From Neptunomonas sp. (GTDB taxonomy: Bacteria > Pseudomonadota > Gammaproteobacteria > Pseudomonadales > Balneatricaceae): DNA of 64,000 nucleotides. The notes under the pieces are model-generated. The model did not search any database. It had not been told where the DNA came from and worked only from the letters and a program-made list of their open reading frames with translations. The stretch's first letter is position 1. Each line of letters opens with the position of its first letter. Made by a program: the position numbers and the translations under genes. The stretch spans positions 1 to 64,000 of the forward strand of contig NZ_JADGEV010000004.1 of assembly GCF_016744175.1 (NCBI RefSeq), given 5' to 3'. Shown here in pieces: positions 39,851 to 49,887 of the stretch.

Positions 39851-40618
39851 ATGTCATCAACAGAACAGAATAAAACCATCAAGATTGATCAAGCGATCAT
39901 TGGCTATAAAGTAATTACTGCACAAGATGCCGCCGCAATTGAGGCTCAGAGCACTATCAAAGTAGCAGGGCCAATGATAGAGCAGCAACCTGAACCCAGC
40001 CTAGAAACGGTGCATGAAAATCTAAGCCGTCCGGATTTTCTTATGGGTTCAACCTATAAAATTAAAACGCCTATGTCTGAGCATGCACTGTATATCACCA
40101 TCAACGATATACTTCTTAATCAAGACACACCGCATGAGCAGCGTCATCCATATGAGATATTCATTAACTCTAAAAATATGGATCATTTTATGTGGGTCGT
40201 TGCATTAACGCGTGTCATTTCTGCTGTTTTTCGCAAAGGCGGTGATGTCACTTTTATGGTGGAAGAGTTAAAAGCGGTGTTCGACCCTAAAGGAGGTTAC
40301 TTCAAGAAAGGAGGGAAGTTTATGCCTTCATTAGTAGCAGAGATCGGCGAATCAATTGAAAACCACCTAAAAATGATCGGATTAATAAAAGATCCAACAA
40401 TCGACTCGCATCAGCAAAAAATTCTAGATGAAAAACGTGCAGAGTTTGATCGAAGAAATGCCACACAAAAAGAATTAGTAAGTAGCAGTGCAGTAAATGA
40501 TGATAATGGCGGTTTTCCTGCTAACGCTCAGCTGTGTAATAAATGCCATACAAAGGCCGCTATATTAATGGACGGCTGCTATACCTGTTTGAGTTGTGGA
40601 GATAGTAAGTGCTCATAG
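39851..40618 (+). CDS. nrdJb: class II ribonucleotide reductase, C-terminal part
   Basis: LCNKCHTKAAILMDGCYTCLSCGDSKCS Cys-rich C-terminus as in split NrdJb. Confidence 0.88.
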   Translation: MSSTEQNKTIKIDQAIIGYKVITAQDAAAIEAQSTIKVAGPMIEQQPEPSLETVHENLSRPDFLMGSTYKIKTPMSEHALYITINDILLNQDTPHEQRHPYEIFINSKNMDHFMWVVALTRVISAVFRKGGDVTFMVEELKAVFDPKGGYFKKGGKFMPSLVAEIGESIENHLKMIGLIKDPTIDSHQQKILDEKRAEFDRRNATQKELVSSSAVNDDNGGFPANAQLCNKCHTKAAILMDGCYTCLSCGDSKCS

Positions 40619-40728
40619 TTTGCGATATTCAAATTTCTTCTTAGCTATTCAGTAGCGTTGCGTTCTGCTGGTGGATATTATGCACTAGCAGACGTTAACT
40701 CATAAATTGAACAGGCCGCGGTATATAA

Positions 40729-41148
40729 ATGAATACAAAAAGTTGCGAATATGGAGTAGATGATAATTCATACAAGATGGCAGGGGAGTTAACAGGCATA
40801 ACACAACTGGTTGATGACTTTTACGATAATATGAGTGAATTCCCAGAATCTAAAAGGATTCGGGATATGCACCCTAGTGACTTAGGTGAGTCGCGAACAA
40901 AGCTGGCTTATTTTTTGTCAGGTTGGCTTGGCGGCCCAAGGTTATACTCGCAACATTTTGGCGGAATGAGTATTCCTGCATCGCACCAGCATTTACTTGT
41001 AGGGGAGGCTGAGAGTGAAGCATGGCTATATTGCATGCAAAAAGCTATTGATGTGCAGCCGTATGAGGAAGCCTTTAAAGTCTATTTAATCACACAGCTA
41101 CGTGTACCAGCAGAACGAATCAGATCGGTATGCGCAAGAAATTTTTGA
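40729..41148 (+). CDS. group II truncated hemoglobin
   Basis: LAYFLSGWLGGPRLYSQHFG and ASHQHLLVGEAESEAWLYCM, typical trHbII pattern. Confidence 0.88.
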   Translation: MNTKSCEYGVDDNSYKMAGELTGITQLVDDFYDNMSEFPESKRIRDMHPSDLGESRTKLAYFLSGWLGGPRLYSQHFGGMSIPASHQHLLVGEAESEAWLYCMQKAIDVQPYEEAFKVYLITQLRVPAERIRSVCARNF

Positions 41149-41189
41149 ACTAATAAAGTAGGGACGTGCTGAGTCATGTAGAAAACAAG

Positions 41190-42071
41190 CTACCTCTCAC
41201 TTTTTGATAACAGTAACAACTGATATAACTTCTTAGCAGCGGGTCCCGTTTTTGCACCTTTAGGTAAAGTAAGATGCAATGGAACTTGATAAGAACTTGA
41301 GTGCTCCACATTTAGGGTACGCATATCGGAGTTGCTGCGACCTTCAATAAAGTGCGTTGGAAAACGGCAGTAACCTAGTCCTTGTTTTGTTGCTTGCCAA
41401 GCATGATCGAAGTTATCTACTGTTATGCGTTGGTTCGATTTTAACCATCCTACATCCCTGTTACCTGAGTTTCCTAAATCTCGAATCACAACTTGTTTAT
41501 TCATAGCTAGGTCAGCTAAGCAAGGTTCTGGCTTACTGGCTAATGGATGAGTATTAACTACCACTGGTAGCAAACTAGCAATGCCAAATGCTTCACAGGG
41601 GTAGTTAGTAATAGGGAGGGTAATAATCGAAATGTCAGCGATTTCGTCTGTGACCATTTGAGTTGTTTTTGATAGAGATGTTTCTACAATTTGAATAGAT
41701 GTCGTGTTGTTATGTTCAAGGAATTTTGCCAGAGGTCCATATAACCACTTTCGGTCACACAAGTGATCAATAGCAATAAGGATCTCAGACTCAAAACCCT
41801 GTGATAGTTGAGTACTGATTTCTTCCAGCACTTTTGCCTGCTCAAGCATCGATTGAGCTCTTCGTAATAAAGATTTTCCGTCATCAGTCAGTACGGCTCT
41901 ACGCCCTTCTACTTTTACAAGGGATATATCAAGCTGGTCCTCTAGTTTTTTTATGGCATAAATCAAGGTGGTATGGCTTTTATTCATTTGCATTGCCGCC
42001 GCTTGAATGCTCCCAGCTTTATCTATTTCAAATAAAGTTAACCATTGCTCTAATGTTGTTTTAAGTCTCAT
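41190..42071 (-). CDS. LysR family transcriptional regulator
   Basis: N-terminal wHTH (GSIQAAAMQMNKSHTTLIYAIKKLEDQL) and substrate-binding domain. Confidence 0.88.
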   Translation of the reverse strand: MRLKTTLEQWLTLFEIDKAGSIQAAAMQMNKSHTTLIYAIKKLEDQLDISLVKVEGRRAVLTDDGKSLLRRAQSMLEQAKVLEEISTQLSQGFESEILIAIDHLCDRKWLYGPLAKFLEHNNTTSIQIVETSLSKTTQMVTDEIADISIITLPITNYPCEAFGIASLLPVVVNTHPLASKPEPCLADLAMNKQVVIRDLGNSGNRDVGWLKSNQRITVDNFDHAWQATKQGLGYCRFPTHFIEGRSNSDMRTLNVEHSSSYQVPLHLTLPKGAKTGPAAKKLYQLLLLSKSER

Positions 42072-42212
42072 ATGTCTAATTAACTCACAGTAATGCGCAA
42101 TTTTATGAACTTTAATGTTCAATTTATCTGGATATTATAGAGCATAACCCCACGGACAAAGCATGTGATACACATCTGGAGGCTTGGGGTAATTAAATAA
42201 TGGGAGAAAAAA

Positions 42213-42518
42213 ATGAATGTATTATTACAAGTAGATTTTGATTACGCAGGCCCGTTTGGTGAGACAATGGCGGGTATGCTAGATGGCTTGGCAGAGTCTA
42301 TTAACCAAGAGCCGGGCATCATTTGGAAAATTTGGACTGAAAGCGAGCAGGGCCAGTTAGGTGGCGGTATTTATCTTTTTGAAGACAATACTTCTGCCAG
42401 CTCTTATTTAGCAATGCATACCGCACGCTTAAAAGAGATGGGTGTTAGAGATATAAGAGGGCAAATTTTTGATGTGAACTCCACTTTATCAAAAATCAAT
42501 AAAGGCCCTATCAGCTAA
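42213..42518 (+). CDS. YdhR-type putative monooxygenase
   Basis: LLQVDFDYAGPFG...NQEPGIIWKIWTE...GGGIYLFED pattern. Confidence 0.85.
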   Translation: MNVLLQVDFDYAGPFGETMAGMLDGLAESINQEPGIIWKIWTESEQGQLGGGIYLFEDNTSASSYLAMHTARLKEMGVRDIRGQIFDVNSTLSKINKGPIS

Positions 42519-42541
42519 GCCCAAAAGCATAGTAGTCGAAG

Positions 42542-42567
42542 GGGGCCATACAGATAGAAGGCCCCAG
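42542..42567 (+). terminator. hairpin GGGGCC...GGCCCC downstream of the ydhR-like gene
   Basis: 6-bp GC stem followed by a T-rich stretch. Confidence 0.5.
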
Positions 42568-42898
42568 TCTTTATTGCTAGCGATATTAGCTTCTGGTATT
42601 TGGTTTGTTAAGTTGAATTTGATTTAAAAGTAAATTACTACCTGAGCTCACCTGCACGAAATACGACCCATCCGTGTATTTTGATACTGACACGTAATAC
42701 GTCAAGCATCTATCTCTAGATCCTCTTAACAATGTTGACATCAAAAAACTACGGAGCCCTTCAGCTTAAAGGAAAAACACTGCTAAGCTTTATATAGCGT
42801 TTAGTTGTAGAGGTTTATAAGTGTTGTTACCCATAGATGTAGGAGTCGAAATCGGTATATTTTGATTCTTAAAATAGTATGTTGAGTCGGAGTTAAAA

Positions 42899-43957
42899 AT
42901 GCTAATTAAATCATCGATATTATTTACATTGTTTGCGTTGGTTAACTTAACCGCCTGTACTCAAGATGACAAACCTCAAGCTATTGCTTGGGAACTACAA
43001 TCTCAGGCGACTGAAAATAGTATTGATTACAAAGAACTAAAAATATTTACCGACAACATAAAAATGATGAGCGGTGGACGCTTGGTGATTACTCCTCACC
43101 CCGCTGGCATACTGGCAAGTGGGCCTGATATTTATAATGCAGTAAAAGAAGGCAGAGTTGAAATGGGCAACGGTTGGCCTAACTGGTGGTCGGCTGTAAA
43201 CCCAGCATGGGCATTAATGAATGCAGGCCCTTTTGATTTTATGAATTTAGATAGCTCTATGATGTTCTTCCTTGCCGGAGAGGGAACAGCGTTAGCCAAT
43301 GAGCTCTCACTGCCTGATGGTATTCTTTGGCGGCCTGCGTGGTGGCCGGGTATGGAGTTCGGTTTACTATCTAAAACAGAGATCAAAGGTTTAAAAGACC
43401 TTAAATCCAAAAAAGTTAGAATTGGACCAGGGCTGCCAAGCGAAGTTTTGGCCGCTGCTGCCGGTGCATATACGCTCCCAACAGTGCCGGAAGAAATTCG
43501 TCCAGCATTAGAGAAAGGCGATTTAGATGCTGTGGAATGGACGACTGCTGGAGGTGCGTGGAACTTAGGACTTAATGATATTAGTAGGCATGCAATTGTG
43601 CCTGCTGTTTGGCAGCCATCCGTACTGGCCGATTTTTTAATCAATAAACAAGCTTATGATGCACTTCCTTCGGATCTTCGGGCTATTCTTGAAACCGCAA
43701 TAAAATCTTATACATTAACAACTACGATGAAGGCTAAGGTAGAAGATTTTGAGGCACTAAATCTGTTCATCGAAAATGGCGTTAAGATTAACACATGGAG
43801 CCAAGAGGACTTAGAGCGTTGGAGAGTCGTTTCAAAAAGTGTGTTAGATGAATATGGGTCACGAGACCTTTTAAGTAAAAGAATTATAGATAGTAAGAGG
43901 GCATTTAAGAAAGAATATAGAGAGTATTATCAATGGTTTGGCCCTTATGATAATTGA
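42899..43957 (+). CDS. TRAP transporter DctP-family substrate-binding lipoprotein
   Basis: Lipobox LTAC; KVRIGPGLPSEVL...DAVEWTTAGGAWNLGL; no DctQ/DctM gene nearby. Confidence 0.82.
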   Translation: MLIKSSILFTLFALVNLTACTQDDKPQAIAWELQSQATENSIDYKELKIFTDNIKMMSGGRLVITPHPAGILASGPDIYNAVKEGRVEMGNGWPNWWSAVNPAWALMNAGPFDFMNLDSSMMFFLAGEGTALANELSLPDGILWRPAWWPGMEFGLLSKTEIKGLKDLKSKKVRIGPGLPSEVLAAAAGAYTLPTVPEEIRPALEKGDLDAVEWTTAGGAWNLGLNDISRHAIVPAVWQPSVLADFLINKQAYDALPSDLRAILETAIKSYTLTTTMKAKVEDFEALNLFIENGVKINTWSQEDLERWRVVSKSVLDEYGSRDLLSKRIIDSKRAFKKEYREYYQWFGPYDN

Positions 43958-44000
43958 GAAATTGTCTGTTTGCGTTAAAGTAGAAAAACGGTAACGGGTA

Positions 44001-46271
44001 ATGATTAGCCGATTGACGGTTCGTTTATTACTGATTCTAAGCGTTATTACTATCTTAGTAATGACAGCTTTCGTTATGGTGCGGTTTGATGCTGCATCTA
44101 GCTTAATGCAAAGCAACTTGGAAGAACGGAGTCATGCGGTAGCTGAACGCGTCGCAAATTCAGTGCGGCCAACGATTTGGAATATCTATAAGAAAGCTTA
44201 TGATCGCTCTTACACCGTAGAATTAGCCTCAGCTATTTTAGATTCAGAGATGTCTTCATCATTTGTGGAAGGAATCAAAGTCTTTGGGAACTTTGGCCAT
44301 CTGTATATGGGACGAATTAAAATCAATGACAAGATTGTTAGCTTTGATAAAGTGTTGCATTCTCGTATTTGGATAGACAGCCCTAACCGCCTTAAATTAC
44401 CGATAAAAGCGGGTGAGGTTAGTATCGGTAATGTAGAAATCAGTTTTAGCGATAAGGTATTTACCGATAATTTGTACCGTAACTTGATCGTTGAGATTAC
44501 TCAGGTTGCTATTGTTAGTTTAATGTTTGTAGGTTCCCTGTATCTTTTACTGCGTTTTGCCTTGGTAACCCCAATGCAATCGTTACAGGTAGCTGAACAA
44601 GCACTCGATGCCATTAATGAAGCTGTTTTTGTGGTTGATAAATATGGCCGAGTCCTCGATGTTAACCCTGCTTACAGTAAAATCACCTATTATTCTGAAA
44701 ATGAACTCATCGGTTCAACTCCTGCAATTCACTCAAGCAATGATACGTCTATCGATTTTACGATGCTGATATCCAATAGCTTTATAAGTAAAGGGAATTG
44801 GTCTGGAGAGGTTATTGGGCAGAAAAAGGATGGGACTGAGTTTCCTGGTTGGCTAAGCTTAAACCGTGTTGATAGGAAAAGTAAGACGATTAAGTATGTT
44901 GGTGTGTTAACTGATATTGCTGAGAAAAAAGCAGCAGAAGACAAGCTGCACACACTTGCCTATTTTGATTCATTAACCGATGTGCCTAACCGACATGCTT
45001 TTCTTGTGCGTTTTGATCAGCAACTTGAGTTAGCTAGGCGTGATAAACATAGAGTAGGTTTACTGTACCTAGATCTTGATAATTTTAAATGGGCTAACGA
45101 TCAGTATGGGCATGCAGTAGGGGATCAACTTTTAATAAGTGTGGCAGGCCAGTTTAAGGAACGACTGCGTGAGTCTGATATGCTTTACCGTATTGGTGGC
45201 GATGAATTTACAGTAGTTATTTCTGATTATAAAAATGAGGATCAGCTTGTACGTTTAGCAATGGATTTAATTAAACAAGCAAGCAAAGAGTATTTGATTG
45301 AAGGAAAGTCCATTAATTTAGGTGCAAGTGTTGGTATCTCGACTTTTCCTAAAGATTCAGATAATGCTAAAGATCTCATTATTCAGGCGGATACTGCTAT
45401 GTATCAGGCAAAAGAGGCGGGGCGTGGTCAAGTTCATTTTTTTTCATCTGAACTGGATATGCAACGTCAGGAACAGCAAAGCATCGAACAGCAACTTAAG
45501 GTCGCCATTGCTGAGAATCGTCTGCAACTTTATTACCAGCCAAAAGTAATCTGTAGTCAAAGTAAGATGACATGTAATAGTGCGGAAGCATTAGTGAGAT
45601 GGATTGAAAATGATAGGGTGTTATTTGCTCCCGATCAGTTTATCGCTATTGCAGAACAAACTAACTTAATTTGCGAGCTCGGTTATTGGGTGATTCACAC
45701 TGCCTGTGAGCAGTTATCTACTTGGGATAAATCAGGGTTTGATAATCTAAAAATTGCAATTAATTTATCCCCTCGGCAGTTACGAGATGAGAAATTATAT
45801 GATTACCTATTAGAGCAAATGACACTGTTTGATATTGGTCCTGAGATGCTAGAGCTGGAAATTACAGAGCATGCAGTGATAGAAAATATAGAAGAATCAC
45901 TTCAAACGCTCGAAAAGTTAAAAACATTGGGAGTGTCTATCGCAATGGATGACTTTGGTACTGGTTACTCATCGTTAAGCTATTTAAAACAACTTCCTAT
46001 CGATGTTCTGAAAATTGACCGCTCATTTATTCAAACGATACCCAGTCATCAAGGTGATATAGCGATTGTTACGGCTATATTCTCTATTGCGAAGGCATTG
46101 AATTTAGCCGTTGTGGCTGAAGGGGTTGAAAATCTGCAACAGTTGGATTTTCTTACTTTACATAACTGCGATATGGTTCAAGGCTATTATTTTGCATCGG
46201 CATTAAGCAATGAAGACTTCATAGATTGGTTAGAAAATAACTGCACTGATAGATGCACTATTTCAACTTGA
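44001..46271 (+). CDS. PAS-GGDEF-EAL membrane sensor (c-di-GMP turnover)
   Basis: RIGGDEFTVV and AEALVRW...DDFGTGYSSLSYLKQLPIDVLKIDRSF; N-terminal periplasmic sensor flanked by TM segments. Confidence 0.93.
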   Translation: MISRLTVRLLLILSVITILVMTAFVMVRFDAASSLMQSNLEERSHAVAERVANSVRPTIWNIYKKAYDRSYTVELASAILDSEMSSSFVEGIKVFGNFGHLYMGRIKINDKIVSFDKVLHSRIWIDSPNRLKLPIKAGEVSIGNVEISFSDKVFTDNLYRNLIVEITQVAIVSLMFVGSLYLLLRFALVTPMQSLQVAEQALDAINEAVFVVDKYGRVLDVNPAYSKITYYSENELIGSTPAIHSSNDTSIDFTMLISNSFISKGNWSGEVIGQKKDGTEFPGWLSLNRVDRKSKTIKYVGVLTDIAEKKAAEDKLHTLAYFDSLTDVPNRHAFLVRFDQQLELARRDKHRVGLLYLDLDNFKWANDQYGHAVGDQLLISVAGQFKERLRESDMLYRIGGDEFTVVISDYKNEDQLVRLAMDLIKQASKEYLIEGKSINLGASVGISTFPKDSDNAKDLIIQADTAMYQAKEAGRGQVHFFSSELDMQRQEQQSIEQQLKVAIAENRLQLYYQPKVICSQSKMTCNSAEALVRWIENDRVLFAPDQFIAIAEQTNLICELGYWVIHTACEQLSTWDKSGFDNLKIAINLSPRQLRDEKLYDYLLEQMTLFDIGPEMLELEITEHAVIENIEESLQTLEKLKTLGVSIAMDDFGTGYSSLSYLKQLPIDVLKIDRSFIQTIPSHQGDIAIVTAIFSIAKALNLAVVAEGVENLQQLDFLTLHNCDMVQGYYFASALSNEDFIDWLENNCTDRCTIST

Positions 46272-46491
46272 AGTATCAGAAAATAGATGGCTTTTACGAT
46301 AATGCTTTAAATGTTCTGTAATCGTATGGGATTGAAATAGGCCATGCTTTTTGTCTAATGCACCGTACTTTTCCTAACAAATATTACAGTGAGAAGCCCC
46401 TTTTATCATTATTTCCCTTTCCAGTGGTTGGAATTCTAAACTGGAAGAATTAGCCTAAAGTCCATTGCGCGAAATGAAAGGATTAATATAG

Positions 46492-47367
46492 ATGATATTT
46501 GGACAAGGGTTTACTAAAAGGCGTGTGAAAACTTCCTCAGCTGAGATTAATCTAGTTGAAGGAGGGAGCGGCGCTCCTTTGCTTCTTTTACATGGCTACC
46601 CACAAACCCATGTAATTTGGCGAGATATTGCTAAGAACCTCATGAATGATTTCCATGTTATCTGTCCTGATTTGCGCGGTTATGGCGATAGCTCAAAACC
46701 GCCAAGCGCAGATGATCACTTGCCTTATTCAAAGCGTGTGATGGCTCAGGATATGGTTGAAGTAATGGACTCTTTGGGATATCAGGAGTTTTTTGTGGCA
46801 GGTCATGACCGGGGGGCGAGAGTGGTTCACCGACTTGCACTTGATCATCCTAAGAAAGTAAAAAAGGCATGCGTAATGGACATCGCACCGACTCATCATA
46901 TGTTTAAAAATACTGATCAAGCCTTTGCAACGGGGTATTATCACTGGTTTTTTCTGATTCAGCCTAACGGACTTCCTGAACATATGATTGGTGCTGATCC
47001 CGCTTACTACCTAACTGAAAAAATGAAACGCTGGAGTGCCCCAGGAGCCGTATTTAACGATCAGGCAATGGGTGAATACATTCGCTGTTTTAGTTCACCC
47101 GAATCGATTCATGCCAGTTGTGAAGATTATCGTGCTGCCGCGAGTATTGACCTACAACATGACGAAAATGATTGTGATATCAAGCTTATGTGTCCGCTTC
47201 TTGTTTTATGGGGCACTCAAGGGTTTGTACACCATCATTATGATGTGCTGAATGTATGGCGTGCTAAGGCTCAGCACGTTGAAGGAAAGGGAATAGATTG
47301 CGGTCACTTTTTGCCAGAGGAAGCGCCGGTTGTCGTTTGTGATGAAATGCTTAGGTTCTTTGTTTAG
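46492..47367 (+). CDS. alpha/beta hydrolase, haloacetate dehalogenase-like
   Basis: HGYPQTHVIWR, DLRGYGDSSKP, AGHDRGARVVHRLALDHP (Asp nucleophile), DCGHFLPEEAP. Confidence 0.85.
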   Translation: MIFGQGFTKRRVKTSSAEINLVEGGSGAPLLLLHGYPQTHVIWRDIAKNLMNDFHVICPDLRGYGDSSKPPSADDHLPYSKRVMAQDMVEVMDSLGYQEFFVAGHDRGARVVHRLALDHPKKVKKACVMDIAPTHHMFKNTDQAFATGYYHWFFLIQPNGLPEHMIGADPAYYLTEKMKRWSAPGAVFNDQAMGEYIRCFSSPESIHASCEDYRAAASIDLQHDENDCDIKLMCPLLVLWGTQGFVHHHYDVLNVWRAKAQHVEGKGIDCGHFLPEEAPVVVCDEMLRFFV

Positions 47368-47490
47368 CATCAATGAGAAAGGAACTGAACTGCTGACCAT
47401 TCACCCACACAAGGATGAGTGGTATTGTGGCGGGTACATGGCGCTGGATACCAGCGTTACTTTAATAAAGCAGTAAATAATAAGGTTTAG

Positions 47491-47784
47491 ATGATGGAAA
47501 TTGCCATAGATATCCAAAAAAAACTTGAGCTTGATTTTGGCTCAGAATTGTCTTTCGCTAAAGATGAAATTGAAGCGCTGTATGCTGCTACAAACTGGCA
47601 AATTAGCGACAAAATGATTCGTTCAATTATCTATTTGGCCAAGGGTGATTTCACATTATTGAAAAGCACTATAGAGCTTGCGAGAAAAGATTATAAAGAC
47701 GTGCTGTGGCAAGCGGAATACAACCGTGGGGATGATCAGCTAAGGGACTTTAATAAAACTTTTGAAGAGCTTGGTTTTGTATAA
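47491..47784 (+). CDS. hypothetical protein (97 aa)
   Basis: Intact ORF closely followed by the RDD gene. Confidence 0.55.
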   Translation: MMEIAIDIQKKLELDFGSELSFAKDEIEALYAATNWQISDKMIRSIIYLAKGDFTLLKSTIELARKDYKDVLWQAEYNRGDDQLRDFNKTFEELGFV

Positions 47785-47787
47785 GTA

Positions 47788-48231
47788 ATGAAATCATTGA
47801 ATAATAATTACGCGGGCTTTTGGATACGGTTTGGTGCATCGATTATTGATATGGTTATTATGGTGCTCGTGATATATGTACCGTTGAGCCTTATTTATGG
47901 TGACCAATATGGAAACGAAGATCAGCTGATTCATGGTGTTTGGGATGTTCTGTTGGGGTACGTAGTTCCCATTTTTGCAACCATTTGGTTTTGGCTTAAA
48001 TATATGGCGACACCAGGAAAAATAGTGACGAAATTAAAAGTTGTTGATGCGGTTAGTGGACAAAAAATGAGCACGACCCAAGCAACTATTCGCTACTTTG
48101 CTTATATACCAGCGGCAATTCCTTTAGGGTTAGGGTTTATTTGGGTTGGTATTGATAAAAAGAAACAGGGTTGGCACGACAAACTAGCTGGCACTGTGGT
48201 TGTTCGAAACAGAGAAAATGAATTAAGTTAA
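47788..48231 (+). CDS. RDD family membrane protein
   Basis: GFWIRFGASIIDMVIM and TPGKIVTKLKVVDA...RYFAYI RDD pattern. Confidence 0.88.
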   Translation: MKSLNNNYAGFWIRFGASIIDMVIMVLVIYVPLSLIYGDQYGNEDQLIHGVWDVLLGYVVPIFATIWFWLKYMATPGKIVTKLKVVDAVSGQKMSTTQATIRYFAYIPAAIPLGLGFIWVGIDKKKQGWHDKLAGTVVVRNRENELS

Positions 48232-48579
48232 ATAGTAAAGAGATCTAACATGCCATGTAAGCAGAGTGTTGTAAGTTCAGCCTCTTCTTGAGATCTATTT
48301 TCTAAAGAATCGTATTGCCTATTCTCGATAGGGTTACATTTTTAAACGTCTACGACCTATGAGTGATTACTACTTTGATCTTGATTGTTGCGGTATGAAA
48401 GACAATGACTATGGTTGTTTGATTCATAAAAAAAATTGCGTTAAATCAGTGTTTTTTTCTCTTGAAAAGTACATTATCCTCTGCATTCATTACAAAGATG
48501 TAACCGGGAAGCCACAAGCCTCCTGATTATTAACGAAGGCAAGCTTATCCTGCTTGCCTCATGCTTTAAGGAAACACCC

Positions 48580-49689
48580 ATGAAGCTTGCTAAAAATATT
48601 TGTACAACTTTACTCTGCACCGTAATTAGTGTTTCGGCCCAGGCCACAGAAATGCTCGAAATTGGTATTGCTGGCCCATTTTCGGGCCCTGTTTCTCAGT
48701 ATGGTCAGATGCAGCTGCAAGGCGCTTACGCAGCAATAGAAATGATTAATGATACTGGTGGTGTTAATGGTCAGCTGATTAAAGCCGTTGAATACGATGA
48801 TGCTTGTGAGCCTAAACAGGCCGTTTCCGTTGCGAACAGAATTGTTCAAGATGGTGTTAAATATGTTGTAGGGCATTTATGTTCAAGTTCAACGCAACCA
48901 GCAACTGATGTTTATCAAGATGAAGATATCATAGTAATAACCGGCTCTACTAACCCAGGTATTACACGACGTGGTTATCAAAATATATTCCGGACTATAG
49001 GACTTGATTCAGAGCAAGGTAAAACTGCAGCTGATTACATTTCAGAAACATTAGCACCTAAACGCGTAGCCATTATTCATGATAAACAACAATACGGGAA
49101 AGGCGTAGCTCTTATTGTACGCGATCATTTACTAGCTAATGGCGTTAATGTAGTGAGTGTAGATGGCATAAATCATAGTGAGAAAGATTTTTCTGCTCTT
49201 GTTGGTAAATTGAAGCGTCAGGGGGTTGATCTGGTCTATTATGGCGGGTATCACCCTGAATTGGCACTCATTATGCGCCAAGGGAATGAGGTTGGCTTTA
49301 AACCCACTTACATGGGGCCCGAAGGGCTTGGTAATAAGGATATCGCCTATCTAGCAGGCGAGGCTGTAGAAGGTTTATTAGTGACCTTACCAGCGCGCTA
49401 TGATTTGATGAAAAAGAATCAACCTGTAGTTCAACACCTAAAAGAAAAAGGAATTGATCCTAAAGGTCCGTTTATTTGGACGAGTTATGCAGCGGTGCAA
49501 GCCTTAGTCAATGCCATGACACGCGCAGGAGAGCAAGATACTAAAAAGGTTGCGCAAGCGCTTCATTCTCATACAATCGATACGGTTATAGGGCCTATAA
49601 GTTGGGATGAGAAAGGGGACTTGAATGGATTTGAGTTTGGTGTTTACGAATGGCATGCTGATGGAACAGGTACACGCGTTCAAAAGTAA
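48580..49689 (+). CDS. branched-chain amino acid ABC transporter substrate-binding protein
   Basis: LivJ/LivK-like: EIGIAGPFSGPVSQYGQMQLQGAYAAIEMIN...VVGHLCSSSTQPATDVY. Confidence 0.9.
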   Translation: MKLAKNICTTLLCTVISVSAQATEMLEIGIAGPFSGPVSQYGQMQLQGAYAAIEMINDTGGVNGQLIKAVEYDDACEPKQAVSVANRIVQDGVKYVVGHLCSSSTQPATDVYQDEDIIVITGSTNPGITRRGYQNIFRTIGLDSEQGKTAADYISETLAPKRVAIIHDKQQYGKGVALIVRDHLLANGVNVVSVDGINHSEKDFSALVGKLKRQGVDLVYYGGYHPELALIMRQGNEVGFKPTYMGPEGLGNKDIAYLAGEAVEGLLVTLPARYDLMKKNQPVVQHLKEKGIDPKGPFIWTSYAAVQALVNAMTRAGEQDTKKVAQALHSHTIDTVIGPISWDEKGDLNGFEFGVYEWHADGTGTRVQK

Positions 49690-49727
49690 GTTGATAATCT
49701 AAACACAGATACAATTTAGTAACAGTG

Positions 49728-49760
49728 AGCGCCATAAGGATTTTACTTATGGCGCTTTTT
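49728..49760 (+). terminator. Rho-independent terminator AGCGCCATAAG...CTTATGGCGCTTTTTATT
   Basis: 11-bp stem and T run. Confidence 0.88.
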
Positions 49761-49887
49761 ATTGTCTCGTTTTTAATATAGTAATGGATTTTAATAGCAG
49801 TTTTTGTATATTATTTTAGTAGCTATTAACTTCCTACGAATTTATTAAATCACATGACATTGTAGCAGGTATGCTCGGAGATTTTTT

